From: Pseudomonadota bacterium
GTDB taxonomy: Bacteria > Pseudomonadota > Gammaproteobacteria > Xanthomonadales > Rhodanobacteraceae
DNA: 64,000 bases
Assembly (NCBI GenBank): GCA_023388255.1
Contig: JAEWGO010000011.1
Span: 1 to 64,000, forward strand
Reading direction: 5' to 3'
The notes below the pieces were generated by a model, which did no database searches, had not been told where the DNA came from, and worked only from the letters and a program-made list of their open reading frames with translations. Positions 51,533 to 61,488 of the stretch are shown here, one piece after another (positions within the stretch are counted from its first letter, which is position 1; every line of letters begins with the position of its first letter). Position numbers and translations under genes: made by a program.

Positions 51533-52216
51533 ATGAATGACATCGTTCTCAGCGCCGACAAGATCGCCAAGACCTATCAGGAAGGCAGCCTGCGCACCGA
51601 GGTGCTCGGTGAGGTGAGCCTGGAGGTGCGCCGCGGCGAATCGGTCGCGATCATCGGTGCGTCCGGCACCGGCAAGAGCACGCTGCTGCACATCCTCGGC
51701 GGGCTCGACGCACCGACCACCGGCGAGGTTGTCGTCGAAGGGCAGGCGATGTCGAAACTGTCCGATCGCGCTCGCGGGGACTTGCGCAACCGCTCGCTCG
51801 GTTTCATCTATCAGTTCCATCACCTGCTGCCGGAATTCACCGCGATAGAGAACGTCTGCATGCCGCTGTTGATCTGCGGTACGGCGATCGGAGAGGCGCG
51901 CCAGCGCGCGATGGCGTTGCTCGAACGTGTCGGGCTCGGCGCACGGCTCGAGCACAAACCCGGCGAACTGTCCGGCGGCGAACGCCAACGCTGCGCGGTC
52001 GCGCGCGCCTTGGTCACAAGGCCGGCCTGCGTGCTTGGTGACGAACCGACCGGAAATCTCGACGAGAAGAATGCTTCGCAGGTGTACGACCTGATGCTCG
52101 AACTCAATCGCGAGATCGGCACCGCGCTGGTGCTGGTCACGCACGATCCGCGGCTCGCCGCGCGAGCCGACCGCATCCTGGAGCTCTCCGGCGGAACGTT
52201 GAATACGGCCGTGTAA
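51533..52216 (+). CDS. lolD: Lipoprotein-releasing system ATPase LolD
   Basis: LolD (227 residues) powers lipoprotein release with LolC/E. Walker A is GASGTGKST (42-50), the Q-loop and LolD-type segment read GFIYQFHHLLPEFTAIENV, the signature is LSGGERQRCAVARAL and Walker B is CVLGDEPTGNLD. Family length. ATG 51533 starts at MNDIVL; the longer opening from 51500 adds 11 unsupported residues. comEC follows after about 150 bases. Confidence 0.96.
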   Translation: MNDIVLSADKIAKTYQEGSLRTEVLGEVSLEVRRGESVAIIGASGTGKSTLLHILGGLDAPTTGEVVVEGQAMSKLSDRARGDLRNRSLGFIYQFHHLLPEFTAIENVCMPLLICGTAIGEARQRAMALLERVGLGARLEHKPGELSGGERQRCAVARALVTRPACVLGDEPTGNLDEKNASQVYDLMLELNREIGTALVLVTHDPRLAARADRILELSGGTLNTAV

Positions 52217-52370
52217 GGGGATCGAGTCCTTCCCGCCTTGATGGCGAAGGCCGGAAGCAGGCCCCGACGCGTAATACGGCCGTTGCGCGGGCATCATCGT
52301 CACAGGGCTCTTTCCTTTGTCGTGGGGAAGGGCATTCAGGGCAGGTTGGATACGGCGGGATGTCTTGGGC

Positions 52371-54704
52371 ATGGAGCCGACAGCATCGAAGCGGGGAGTT
52401 ACGATCGGTGCCGCGATGGCACTTGCGTTGCTGCTCGGAGTGCTCATGGTCCAAGCGCTGCCGGTGCTGCCGCCGCGCTGGCTGGACGTGCTGTTGGCAT
52501 TGCCCGCTTGTGTCGCGATGGCACATGCGCGCCTGCGCTTGCCGGCCTGTGTCCTGCTTGGATTCGTCTGGTGCGCGTTCCGCGCCGACATCGCGCTCGA
52601 AGCGCGCCTGCCGCGCGAGCTGGAAGGGCGCGACATCGAAATTGAAGGCGTCGTCGACGCGCTGCCGCTGCAACGCGCGGATGCAACACGATTCGTGTTG
52701 CGCATCGAGCGAGCCGAACTCGACGGCGCGGTGCTGCCATTGCACGGTCGCGTGCGCTTGTCGTGGTACGACGACGCGCCCGACACCTTGGCCGCTTGCA
52801 CGCGCTGGCAACTGCGCGCACGCCTGAAACGGCCGCGCGGACTCGTCAATCGCGGCGGGTTCGACTCCGAACGACAGGCATTGGAGCGCGGTATCGTCGC
52901 GGTCGGATACGTGCGCGACACCGACACCGCCGAGCGCGTCGGTGAGCAACGCTTCTGCGTCGACCGCTTGCGCGACGCGCTGTCGCGCGGCATCGCCGAA
53001 CGTGTTGCCGATCCGCACGACGCGACCTTGCTGCAGGCATTTTCGGTCGGCGATACGCGCGGACTCGACCAGACCGACTGGGAGGTCGCGCGCGCGAACG
53101 GCATTCCGCACCTGATCGCGATTTCCGGGTTTCATGTCGGTGTTGCGGCGGCCTTCGGTGTACTCGCGATCCGCCTGCTGTGGTGGTTGTGGCCGCGGGT
53201 CGGCCTGCGCATTGCGTTCCCGGTCGCGCAGGCACCCGCCGCATTCGCGACCGCAGCGCTGTACGGCCTTCTCGCCGGCGGCAGTCTGCCGACCGTGCGC
53301 ACGGTCGCGATGATCGGCGTGGTCACATTGACCCGCTTCGGGCGGCGCGCGAACAGTGCCCCGCATTCGCTCGCGCTGGCGCTGCTGGCGATTCTCGTAT
53401 TTGACCCGCTCGCGACCTTGGCGCCGGGCTTCTGGCTGTCGTTCGTCGGTGTCGCGTTCCTGATGTTGTGCCTGACGCGCGGGCGCGGATTCCTGGGCTT
53501 CCTGCGCGAACTCAGCGTTGGCCAGCTGGTGATGACGGTGTCGCTGCTGCCGCTGTCGGTGTGGTTCTTCGGCGAGGCCTCGCTGGTCGGCGCGCTGTCG
53601 AACCTGATCGCGGTACCCCTGATCAGCTTCGTGATCGTGCCGCTGTGCCTGCTCGGCATCCTTGCCTTGTTGGCGATGCCCGCATTGGCAACGCCGCTGT
53701 TGGTTGTCGCCGGCTGGCTTTCGCATGCGCAGTGGTGGCTGCTTGAACGCATGGCGACGTGGCCCGGCGCGCACTGGTATCTGCCGGAAGTCGCGCCATG
53801 GGCCCTCCTGATGGCAACAGTAGGCGCGGCATGGTTGTTCTTGCCGCGCGGCACGCCGGCGCGGGCGCTCGGCCTGTTGCTGTTCCTGCCCTTGCTGTGG
53901 CCGTCGCACCCGTCGCCGGCCCACGGCGCATTCGAGGCGACCGTGATCGACGTGGGTCAGGGCTTGTCGGTGTTCGTGCGCACACGCGAGCACGCGCTGC
54001 TGTTCGATGCCGGCGCCCGCTTCCCGTCCGATTTCGATCTCGGCGAGGCTGCGGTTCTGCCCACCTTGCGCGCGCTCGGCATTGGCCGGCTCGATGTGCT
54101 GATGGTCAGCCACGGCGACAATGACCATGCCGGCGGAGCGCCGGCAGTCGCGCGCGCGTACCCGGAAGCGCGCCGCTATGCAGGCGAGCCGGCACGCATC
54201 GAGTTGCCTTCGGCGCAGTGCCGGACCGGGCAGGCATGGGAATGGGACGGCGTGCGATTCCGCGTGCTGAATCCCGCTGAGGCGATGTTGGACGGCGACG
54301 CGCCGGCGAAAGGCAACGATCGTTCCTGCGTGCTGCTGGTCGAAGGGACGGGCGGTCGCCTGTTGCTGACCGGCGACATCAGCAGCCGCGTCGAACCTGA
54401 GGTCGCGGCGAAGGTCGAGCCGGGAGCGCCGGTGGTGCTGGTGGTGCCGCATCACGGCAGCCGTACTTCGTCCGGAGCGGCGTTTCTCGATGAACTACAT
54501 CCGGCGTTCGCGCTGGTCTCGGCCGGCTGGCGCAGCCGTTTCGGCCATCCGCATCCGCTGGTCGTGCAGCGCTACGCCAATGCGGGAATTGCCTTGTCGA
54601 ACACCGCCGATGCCGGCGCACTGGCGATCGCGTTTCCGGCCGATGCGCCGCCGCGCATCGAATCGCGCGAACGCGATCGCTGGCACCGCTATTGGCGCGA
54701 ATAG
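52371..54704 (+). CDS. comEC: DNA internalization protein ComEC/Rec2
   Basis: ComEC (777 residues) is the inner-membrane channel for single-stranded DNA uptake in natural transformation. The N-terminal part has an OB-like region (about 85-170), the competence domain shows IPHLIAISGFHVGVAAAFG and helices to about 500, and the C-terminal metallo-beta-lactamase domain has IDVGQGLSVFVRT, VSHGDNDHAGGAPA and PHHGSRTSS. ATG 52371 is chosen; the TTG at 52317 would add 18 residues. It sits between lolD and exbB, an order known in this lineage. Confidence 0.93.
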   Translation: MEPTASKRGVTIGAAMALALLLGVLMVQALPVLPPRWLDVLLALPACVAMAHARLRLPACVLLGFVWCAFRADIALEARLPRELEGRDIEIEGVVDALPLQRADATRFVLRIERAELDGAVLPLHGRVRLSWYDDAPDTLAACTRWQLRARLKRPRGLVNRGGFDSERQALERGIVAVGYVRDTDTAERVGEQRFCVDRLRDALSRGIAERVADPHDATLLQAFSVGDTRGLDQTDWEVARANGIPHLIAISGFHVGVAAAFGVLAIRLLWWLWPRVGLRIAFPVAQAPAAFATAALYGLLAGGSLPTVRTVAMIGVVTLTRFGRRANSAPHSLALALLAILVFDPLATLAPGFWLSFVGVAFLMLCLTRGRGFLGFLRELSVGQLVMTVSLLPLSVWFFGEASLVGALSNLIAVPLISFVIVPLCLLGILALLAMPALATPLLVVAGWLSHAQWWLLERMATWPGAHWYLPEVAPWALLMATVGAAWLFLPRGTPARALGLLLFLPLLWPSHPSPAHGAFEATVIDVGQGLSVFVRTREHALLFDAGARFPSDFDLGEAAVLPTLRALGIGRLDVLMVSHGDNDHAGGAPAVARAYPEARRYAGEPARIELPSAQCRTGQAWEWDGVRFRVLNPAEAMLDGDAPAKGNDRSCVLLVEGTGGRLLLTGDISSRVEPEVAAKVEPGAPVVLVVPHHGSRTSSGAAFLDELHPAFALVSAGWRSRFGHPHPLVVQRYANAGIALSNTADAGALAIAFPADAPPRIESRERDRWHRYWRE

Positions 54705-54794
54705 TCCGAGTCCGTCTGCAACGCATTGCACAGACGATGTGGAGCGCGCTGCTATGATGCGCGCTGCTCGCAACCGTATGTGAAGGGTGGAATC

Positions 54795-55451
54795 GTGCTG
54801 GAAATCCTGATGGCCGGCAGCTGGGCGATGCTGCCGATCCTGCTGTGCTCGGCGATCGCACTGGCGATCATTCTCGAACGTTTCTGGAGCCTGCGTCGCA
54901 AGGCCGTGGTGCCGCCGGGCCTCGGCGACGAGGTGCGCGAATGGGCACGCACGCGCACGCTCGATCCGGAGCATTTGCGTTCGCTCGGCACCAATTCGCC
55001 GCTTGGCGAGCTGCTGGCTGCGGCGCTCAGCGTGCGCAACCGCCCGCGCGAAATCATCAAGGAGCGCGTCGAGGACACCGGTCGCCACGTCGTGCACCGG
55101 CTCGAACGTTTCCTCAACACGCTCGGCACGATCGCGCTGATCTCGCCGCTCCTCGGCCTGCTCGGCACCGTGTTCGGCCTGATCCGCATGTTCTTCTCGG
55201 TCATGGTCAGCGGTGTCGGCGATCCGTTGAAGATGGCCGGCGGCATCGGCGAGGCATTGGTCTGCACGGCCGCAGGCCTGTGCGTCGCGATTCCGGCCTA
55301 CGTGTTCCATCGCTATTTCCGCAGCCGCGTGTCCGGCCTCGTGGTCGAGATGGAGCGGCAGGTGTTCCTGCTCACCGATGAGCTGACCGCGACTGCCGAA
55401 GCCGCGCCGGTTTCCGCAGCGGGCGTGCGCGTCGCACGCGCGGCGGTCTGA
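54795..55451 (+). CDS. exbB: ExbB/TolQ-family proton channel
   Basis: A 218-residue MotA/TolQ/ExbB protein. Helix 1 (MAGSWAMLPILLCSAIALAI) is followed by a cytoplasmic loop, then helices 2-3 (LGTIALISPLLGLLGTVFGL and GIGEALVCTAAGLCVAIPAY) with the conserved TAAG/P residues of the pore. Start GTG 54795 follows AAGGGTGG; GTG 54780 is possible. A TATGAT -10-like box lies at 54753-54758, but the nearest -35 (TTGCAC) is 21 bases away. It forms a unit with exbD, two bases downstream. Confidence 0.92.
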   Translation: MLEILMAGSWAMLPILLCSAIALAIILERFWSLRRKAVVPPGLGDEVREWARTRTLDPEHLRSLGTNSPLGELLAAALSVRNRPREIIKERVEDTGRHVVHRLERFLNTLGTIALISPLLGLLGTVFGLIRMFFSVMVSGVGDPLKMAGGIGEALVCTAAGLCVAIPAYVFHRYFRSRVSGLVVEMERQVFLLTDELTATAEAAPVSAAGVRVARAAV

Positions 55452-55452
55452 C

Positions 55453-55884
55453 ATGCGCATCGCGTCCGCTCGTCGCGAGGACGATTTCGAGATCAATGTG
55501 ATCTCGCTGATCGACGTGCTGCTGACCTTGCTGATGTTCTTCGTGTTGACCACCACCTTCGTGCAGAATGCGCGCATGCAGGTCACATTGCCTCAGGCCG
55601 AGTCATCCGAGCAGACCGAGCAACGCGACGCATTGACCGTGATGATCGACCGCGACGGCCACTACTTCATCGACAACAACGAGGTTCTAAATCCCGGCCT
55701 CGATTCGCTGAAGGAGGCGATCGCGCGTTTCGCCGGCACAGACCGCGACCGCCCCGTGATGCTGCGCGCCGATGCGATGACGCCGCACCAGGCCGTCGTC
55801 ACCGCGATGGACGCGCTCGGCGAACTCGGCTTCACGCGGCTGTCGATCGCGACAACGCAGGCGCGGCCCGCGGGCGCGAAGTGA
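55453..55884 (+). CDS. exbD: ExbD/TolR-family biopolymer transport protein
   Basis: ExbD-type protein (143 residues). The N-terminus (INVISLIDVLLTLLMFFVLTT) is the single membrane helix with the functional aspartate D18 in LIDV. The periplasmic domain follows, including VMIDRDGHYFIDNNEVL. Its stop overlaps the msbA start (GTGA). It probably harnesses the proton gradient for an outer-membrane task; the lpx/msbA setting hints at envelope work, but iron uptake is equally possible. Confidence 0.92.
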   Translation: MRIASARREDDFEINVISLIDVLLTLLMFFVLTTTFVQNARMQVTLPQAESSEQTEQRDALTVMIDRDGHYFIDNNEVLNPGLDSLKEAIARFAGTDRDRPVMLRADAMTPHQAVVTAMDALGELGFTRLSIATTQARPAGAK

Positions 55885-57644
55885 CTTCGGCGCCGGCAGC
55901 CGCGCGGTCCGGGCTGGCCATCTACGCCAGGTTGCTCGGCTATGCGCGTCGTTACTGGCCGATCGCCCTTGTCGCGGTGACGGGCATGGTCGTGGACGCG
56001 GGCTGCATGGGCCTGTTTGCCGGCACGATCAAGCCGATGCTCGACAACCTGTTCCTGTCGCGCGATCCAGTATGGATCTTGTGGATGCCGTTCATCATCG
56101 TCGCGATCTTCCTCGTGCGCAGCATCGCGATGTACCTGACGGACTACGGTTCAGCCTACATCGGGCGAGGCGTCGTGCAGCAATTGCGCCAGCAGGTGTT
56201 CGACCACTACCTGCGCCTGCCGACTGCATTCTTCGATCGCGAATCATCCGGACACCAGATTGCGCGCATTACCTACACGGCCGAGCAGGTCGCGCAGGCG
56301 TCGGTCGAGGCGGTCAAGATCGCCGTCGTCGACGGCCTCAGCGTGATCTTCTACGTCGGCGTGATGCTCTACTACAGCGTGCAGCTGACTCTGGTGTTGC
56401 TGATCATGGTGCCGCTGGTCGGCGCGCTGGTGGTCTACGTTGGCCGTCGTTACCGCCGCATCAGCGGCCGCATCCAGGGCTCGATGGGCACGGTCACCGG
56501 CGTGGTCGAGGAAGCGGTCGGCGCGAACCGCGAGGTCAAGGTATTCGGTGGCCAACATTACGAATCCGAGCGTTTCAATGCCATTTCCGAATTGACGCGG
56601 GGGTTGTCGCTCAAGGTTGCCTCGACAAACGGGCTGGCGAGTTCGTTCGTGCAGCTGATCGCCGCGATTTCGCTGGCGCTGATCATCTACTTCGCGACGC
56701 GTCCGGCCATGCTGGCAACTCTGACCCCGGGCACGTTCACCGCGTTGATCCTCGCCATGGGTGGCATCCTGCCGTCGCTGAAGCGCCTGACGACGGTACA
56801 GGCGAACCTGCAGCGCGGCCTCGCCGCGGCGGACGAATTGTTCACGCTGATCGACACGCCGCCGGAGCAGGACAACGGCCGCGTCGAGCTGGCCGCATTC
56901 GAGCGCGCGCTGGAATTCCGCGACGTGCAGATGCGCTACACCGATGCCGCCAAGCCGGCCTTGCGCGGCGTGAACCTGACCTGCCCGCGCGGCAGCGTGA
57001 CCGCGTTGGTCGGCCGCTCGGGCAGCGGCAAGTCGACCTTGGTCAACCTGATTCCGCGCTTCCACGAGCCGACTACTGGCTGCGTGCTGATCGACGACCA
57101 CCCGCTCGGCGACTACACGCTGGAGAGCCTGCGTCGGCAGATTTCGTGGGTTGGGCAAAGTGTCACGCTGTTCGACGACAGCATCGCGCGCAACATTGCC
57201 TATGGTGCGCTCGCAGGGGCCAGCGAGGCGGACATCATCGCTGCTGCCGAGGCCGCCAACGCGATGGAATTCATCCACCAATTGCCGGACGGCATCCACA
57301 GCCGTGCCGGCGAGGGCGGGGCGTTGCTCTCGGGCGGCCAGCGCCAGCGCATCGCGATCGCGCGCGCACTGCTGAAGGACGCGCCGATCCTGATTCTCGA
57401 CGAGGCGACCAGCGCGCTCGACAGTGAATCCGAGCGCCTGATCCAGGATGCGCTGAAGCGCCTGATGCGCGACCGCACGGTCATCGTCATTGCGCATCGA
57501 TTGTCGACTGTCGAGCACGCCGACCAGATCGTCGTGCTCGATCGCGGCGAGATCGTGGAGCAGGGCACGCACGCGGCATTGCTTGCGCACGCCGGCCACT
57601 ACGCGGCGCTGCATCGCATGCAGTTCCGGGACGGCGCGCAATGA
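55881..57644 (+). CDS. msbA: Lipid A export ATP-binding/permease MsbA
   Basis: MsbA (587 residues) flips lipid A-core across the inner membrane. Six helices are followed by the ATPase with Walker A GRSGSGKST (about 378-386), signature LSGGQRQRIAIARALL and Walker B ILILDEATSALDSES. Membrane-domain stretches YGSAYIGRGVVQQLRQQVFD and VGANREVKVFGGQHYESERF match the family. It starts with GTG overlapping the exbD stop and is followed by lpxK, its usual partner. Confidence 0.96.
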   Translation: MTSAPAAARSGLAIYARLLGYARRYWPIALVAVTGMVVDAGCMGLFAGTIKPMLDNLFLSRDPVWILWMPFIIVAIFLVRSIAMYLTDYGSAYIGRGVVQQLRQQVFDHYLRLPTAFFDRESSGHQIARITYTAEQVAQASVEAVKIAVVDGLSVIFYVGVMLYYSVQLTLVLLIMVPLVGALVVYVGRRYRRISGRIQGSMGTVTGVVEEAVGANREVKVFGGQHYESERFNAISELTRGLSLKVASTNGLASSFVQLIAAISLALIIYFATRPAMLATLTPGTFTALILAMGGILPSLKRLTTVQANLQRGLAAADELFTLIDTPPEQDNGRVELAAFERALEFRDVQMRYTDAAKPALRGVNLTCPRGSVTALVGRSGSGKSTLVNLIPRFHEPTTGCVLIDDHPLGDYTLESLRRQISWVGQSVTLFDDSIARNIAYGALAGASEADIIAAAEAANAMEFIHQLPDGIHSRAGEGGALLSGGQRQRIAIARALLKDAPILILDEATSALDSESERLIQDALKRLMRDRTVIVIAHRLSTVEHADQIVVLDRGEIVEQGTHAALLAHAGHYAALHRMQFRDGAQ

Positions 57645-57700
57645 AGCCTGCGCAGCCATCACGCCGCGCGCGCGCGTTGCAGCACGCCTGAGGGCGCGGC

Positions 57701-58672
57701 ATGGGCTACCGCATCGAACGCATCTGGTACGACGGCGCCAAGGTGCCGCTCTGGCTGCGTGCACTGGTGCCGGTGTACCGCGCGTTGCGCGCGTTGCATT
57801 TGCTTCCATACCGACTCGGCTGGCGCAAGCCGCAACGATTGGCCGTGCCGGTCGTCCTTGTCGGCAACCTGACCGCTGGCGGCAGTGGCAAGACACCGCT
57901 GGTCCTTGCGCTGGTCGAGGCAATGCGCGCGCGCGGATTCAAGCCTGGCGTGGTCAGTCGCGGCTATGGCGGCACGCAGCGCGAACCGATCCTGCTCGAT
58001 GATCTGCCGCAGCCTGAACGCGTCGGCGATGAGCCATGCCTGATCCGCAAGCGTGGCGGTGTCGCCGTCGCGGTCGGGCGTGATCGCGCGCGTACGGCGG
58101 CGTTGCTGGCGTCGTCCGGCGTCGACATGGTGATCGCCGACGATGGCCTGCAGAATCCGTCGCTCGCGCGCGACGTTGAGATCTGCGTCATCGACGGCCA
58201 GCGCCGTTTCGGCAACGGCCGCCTGCTGCCGGCCGGGCCGTTGCGCGAGCCGCTCGCGCGGCTGGACCAAGTTGCTTTCCGTGTCTGCAACGGCGGCGCC
58301 GCGCAGGCCGGCGAGGTTGCGATGCGTCTGCTCGGCGGTGTCGCCGTGTCGGTTGGCGGCAACGGGGTGCGCTCACTGGAATCGTTCGCAGGGCAACACG
58401 TGCATGCGGTCGCCGGGATCGGCAATCCCGGGCGCTTCTTCGACGGCTTGCGTGCGCACGGCATCGAGGTGATACCGCACGCGTTCGCGGACCATCATGC
58501 GTTCGCTGCGGCCGATCTCGCCTTCGGTGACGAGGTGCCGGTTCTGATGACCGAAAAGGATGCGATCAAGTGCACGCGCTTCGCCGATGCGCGCCTGTGG
58601 TGCGTGCCGGTACGCGCCGAGATAGACGGCGCATTCTTCGACGCAGTGGCCGCGCGCCTGCGGCCGCACTGA
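57701..58672 (+). CDS. lpxK: Tetraacyldisaccharide 4'-kinase LpxK
   Basis: LpxK (323 residues) phosphorylates the lipid A precursor at the 4' position. An amphipathic N-terminal helix is followed by Walker A NLTAGGSGKTPLV (57-69), SRGYGG near 86 and VIADDGLQNPSLARDVEI, the family motif around the catalytic aspartate. The C-terminal GIGNPGRFFDGLRAHG and PVLMTEKDAIKCTRFADA blocks are typical. It follows msbA by 56 bases and precedes uvrC. Confidence 0.96.
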   Translation: MGYRIERIWYDGAKVPLWLRALVPVYRALRALHLLPYRLGWRKPQRLAVPVVLVGNLTAGGSGKTPLVLALVEAMRARGFKPGVVSRGYGGTQREPILLDDLPQPERVGDEPCLIRKRGGVAVAVGRDRARTAALLASSGVDMVIADDGLQNPSLARDVEICVIDGQRRFGNGRLLPAGPLREPLARLDQVAFRVCNGGAAQAGEVAMRLLGGVAVSVGGNGVRSLESFAGQHVHAVAGIGNPGRFFDGLRAHGIEVIPHAFADHHAFAAADLAFGDEVPVLMTEKDAIKCTRFADARLWCVPVRAEIDGAFFDAVAARLRPH

Positions 58673-58710
58673 ACCAGCGCTGTGGCGAGCCGGCGGTTTA
58701 TCATTCCCGC

Positions 58711-60540
58711 ATGCAGGAATCGTCTCCGTCCCTTCCTCCGTTCGACGGCAAGGTATTCGTCAGCACGCTGACCGGCTCGCCGGGCGTCTACCGCATGTTC
58801 AGCGCGCGCGACGAGCTGCTCTACGTCGGCAAGGCCGGCAATCTCAAGAAGCGCGTCGGCAGCTATTTCCTGAAGCCGAAGATGGACCCGCGCATCGCCG
58901 CGATGGTCGGCCAGATCGCGCGCATGGAAACCACGGTCACTCGCACCGAGGCCGAGGCGTTGCTGCTCGAAGCGCAACTGATCAAGTCGCTGAAGCCGCG
59001 CTACAACATCGTGCTGCGCGACGACAAGAGTTACCCATACATTCATCTGACTGCCGGCGACTTCCCGCGTTTGGCGTTCCATCGTGGCGCGCGTTCGGCC
59101 GCTGGGCGGTATTTCGGACCGTTTCCGAGCGCCGGCGCGGTGCGTGAGAGCCTCGACCTGATCCAGAAGCTGTTCAAGATCCGCAACTGCGAGGACAGCT
59201 ATTTCAGGAATCGCTCGCGCCCGTGCCTGCAGCACCAGATCAACCGCTGCACCGCGCCGTGCGTCGGCCTGGTATCGATTCCCGACTATGCCGACAACGT
59301 GCGCCACGCCGAGATGTTCCTCGATGGCCGCGGTGGCGTGGTGATGGACGAACTGGTTGCATCGATGGAGCGCGCCAGCGCTGCGCTGGCGTTCGAGCGC
59401 GCCGCGCAGATCCGCGACCAGATCGCCGCGGTCAAGCGCGTGCAGGCAAACCACTACGTGCAGGGCGCGAGCGCGGACATGGACGTGATCGCCTGCGCGA
59501 TCCGCGGCGGCATCGCCTGCGTCAGCGTGCTGTTCTTCCGCAATGGGGTCAGCCTCGGTTCACGCGATTTCTTCCCGCGCCTGGCCGGCTCGGCCGACGA
59601 GGCGGCGATCCTCGGTGCGTTCATCGCGCAGTACTACCTCGAACGTCCGGTACCCGCCGAGCTGATCGTCAGTCACGCGCCGGAAGATGCTGCTCCACTC
59701 GCCGAAGCGCTGGCCGAGCGTTGTGGTCACGGCATCGAGATCAAGTCGAGCGTGCGCAGCGATCGCGCGCGTTTCCTCGATCTCGCGCGGCGCAATGCGG
59801 AAGCCGCGCTGGCTGCGCGCCTTGCCAGTCGGCAGACCCTGCTTGCACGTTTCGAGGCGTTGCGCGACCTGCTCGGCCTCGACGAGACGCCACAGCGTAT
59901 CGAGTGCTTCGACATCAGCCACACGATGGGTGAGGCAACAGTTGCCTCGTGTGTCGTGTTTGGCCCTGAAGGCCCCGAGAAATCGCAATACCGTCGCTTC
60001 AATATCAGCGGCATAACGGGGGGAGACGACTACGCCGCGATGCGCCAGGCGCTCGAGCGGCGCTACAAGCGTATCCAGGCAGGCGAGGGCAAGCTGCCGG
60101 ACATCCTGCTGATCGACGGCGGCACCGGTCAGACGCAGCAGGCGCTCGACGTGCTCAACGAACTCGGCATCGAGGGTGTGCCGATTGTCGGAGTGGCCAA
60201 GGGCGAAGCGCGCCGCGCCGGCGACGAGACCTTGATCCTCGGGCGCAGCGGCCGCACTCTTTGGCCGGGGCCGGATTCGCTGGCGTCTCACCTGATCCAG
60301 GCAGTGCGCGACGAAGCGCACCGTTTCGCGATTACCGGCCATCGCGGCCGCCGCGAGAAGGCGCGCGAAGCGAGCAGTCTCGATGAGATCGCAGGTGTCG
60401 GCGCACGCAGGCGTTCTTCTCTGCTCCGGCATTTCGGGGGGCTCGGCGGCCTTTCCAAAGCCGGCGTCGAGGAACTCATGCTGGTGAAAGGAATCAGTCG
60501 AGAGTTGGCCGAACGCATTTATGCGACGTTCCACGGATGA
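58711..60540 (+). CDS. uvrC: Excinuclease ABC subunit C
   Basis: UvrC (609 residues) makes both incisions in nucleotide excision repair. It has the GIY-YIG nuclease (SPGVYRMFSARDELLYVGKA, 23-42), a cysteine-containing segment (CLQHQINRCTAPCVG), the UVR helix pair (near 210), the RNase H-like nuclease (ECFDISHTMGEATVASCVVF and LIDGGTGQTQQALD), and two C-terminal helix-hairpin-helix motifs. ATG 58711 begins family sequence; the frame from 58570 is a shadow of lpxK. It is followed after about 20 bases by pgsA, as in E. coli. Confidence 0.96.
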   Translation: MQESSPSLPPFDGKVFVSTLTGSPGVYRMFSARDELLYVGKAGNLKKRVGSYFLKPKMDPRIAAMVGQIARMETTVTRTEAEALLLEAQLIKSLKPRYNIVLRDDKSYPYIHLTAGDFPRLAFHRGARSAAGRYFGPFPSAGAVRESLDLIQKLFKIRNCEDSYFRNRSRPCLQHQINRCTAPCVGLVSIPDYADNVRHAEMFLDGRGGVVMDELVASMERASAALAFERAAQIRDQIAAVKRVQANHYVQGASADMDVIACAIRGGIACVSVLFFRNGVSLGSRDFFPRLAGSADEAAILGAFIAQYYLERPVPAELIVSHAPEDAAPLAEALAERCGHGIEIKSSVRSDRARFLDLARRNAEAALAARLASRQTLLARFEALRDLLGLDETPQRIECFDISHTMGEATVASCVVFGPEGPEKSQYRRFNISGITGGDDYAAMRQALERRYKRIQAGEGKLPDILLIDGGTGQTQQALDVLNELGIEGVPIVGVAKGEARRAGDETLILGRSGRTLWPGPDSLASHLIQAVRDEAHRFAITGHRGRREKAREASSLDEIAGVGARRRSSLLRHFGGLGGLSKAGVEELMLVKGISRELAERIYATFHG

Positions 60541-60559
60541 CCAAAAAAACAGGAAACCG

Positions 60560-61120
60560 ATGCAGATCACGATCCCGACCGCGTTGACGTTGTTCCGCAT
60601 CCTGCTGCTGCCAGTCATGGTGGTCGTTTTCTATTCGCCGTTCCATGGAGCCAACATCGCGGCTGCGGCCGTCTTCATCGCGGCTGCGCTTACCGACTGG
60701 CTCGATGGCTGGGTCGCGCGGCGCTACGACATGGGATCGGCGTTCGGTGCGTTTCTCGATCCGGTTGCGGACAAACTGATGGTCGCGGTCACGCTGTTCC
60801 TGCTCGTGCAGGAGAACAACACCGCGTTGATGGCCGTAACCAGCGCCGTGATCGTCGGGCGCGAGATCAGCATATCGGCGTTGCGCGAGTGGATGGCCGA
60901 GATCGGTGCGCGCGCGACCGTGCGCGTGGCGACGATCGGCAAGGTGAAGACGACGATGCAGATCATCGCGATCGTCGTGCTGCTATACCAGCACGACCTC
61001 GAAAGCCTGCGTCCGTTCTACATCGGCGAAACGCTGCTCGTCGTCGCGGCCGTGCTGACGATCTGGTCGGGCCTGCAGTATGTCCGCGCGGCGTGGCCGA
61101 TCCTTCGGCAGCAGCGCTGA
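60560..61120 (+). CDS. pgsA: CDP-diacylglycerol-glycerol-3-phosphate 3-phosphatidyltransferase
   Basis: PgsA (186 residues) makes phosphatidylglycerol phosphate. The CDP-alcohol phosphatidyltransferase motif is complete: D49-G50, A53-R54, G63, D67 and D71 in DGWVARRYDMGSAFGAFLDP followed by VADK. Five or so membrane helices surround it. ATG 60560 follows AACAGGAAACCG; an upstream ATG (60521) would add 13 unsupported residues. It precedes the tRNA cluster, as in E. coli uvrC-pgsA-glyW. Confidence 0.96.
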   Translation: MQITIPTALTLFRILLLPVMVVVFYSPFHGANIAAAAVFIAAALTDWLDGWVARRYDMGSAFGAFLDPVADKLMVAVTLFLLVQENNTALMAVTSAVIVGREISISALREWMAEIGARATVRVATIGKVKTTMQIIAIVVLLYQHDLESLRPFYIGETLLVVAAVLTIWSGLQYVRAAWPILRQQR

Positions 61121-61186
61121 AGAGATTTTTCGGGGGCTCGAGCGCGGAAATTTCGAATGAATTTTCGCGTTGATGCAAACTGGGGA

Positions 61187-61214
61187 TTGACTCCTGCGCT
61201 CCAAACCGTAATAT
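61187..61214 (+). promoter_or_regulatory. Promoter of the tRNA-Gly gene
   Basis: TTGACT (61187-61192) and TAATAT (61209-61214) are spaced by 16 bases, with a GC-rich discriminator (GCGCCTCCC) before the tRNA at 61226. Both boxes are close to consensus. Confidence 0.7.
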
Positions 61215-61225
61215 GCGCCTCCCAC

Positions 61226-61301
<76 letters not shown>

Positions 61302-61315
61302 GATTGCAGACGAAG

Positions 61316-61341
61316 CCCCGGTACGCCGGGGTTTTGTTTTT
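61316..61341 (+). terminator. Terminator after tRNA-Gly copy 1
   Basis: CCCCGG/CCGGGG stem with loop TACG, followed by TTTTGTTTTT. It would separate tRNA-Gly 1 from tRNA-Cys. Confidence 0.75.
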
Positions 61342-61417
61342 CTGCATCTCGTGATGATTCGCCCGGAATGCGAATCGCTGATGCGCCACGGAACAGGCGC
61401 GATTGCGGCAAGTCACC

Positions 61418-61488
61418 GGCCTGGTGGCAGAGTGGTCATGCAGCGGCCTGCAAAGCCGTGTACGCCGGTTCGATTCCGACCCAGGCCT
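61418..61488 (+). tRNA. tRNA-Cys (GCA)
   Basis: A 71-base cloverleaf with acceptor GGCCTGG/CCAGGCC, loop CTGCAAA with anticodon GCA, and U73 as expected for cysteine. The bases after it are TGT, so CCA is not encoded, unlike the neighbouring tRNAs. I see no clear promoter of its own. Confidence 0.95.
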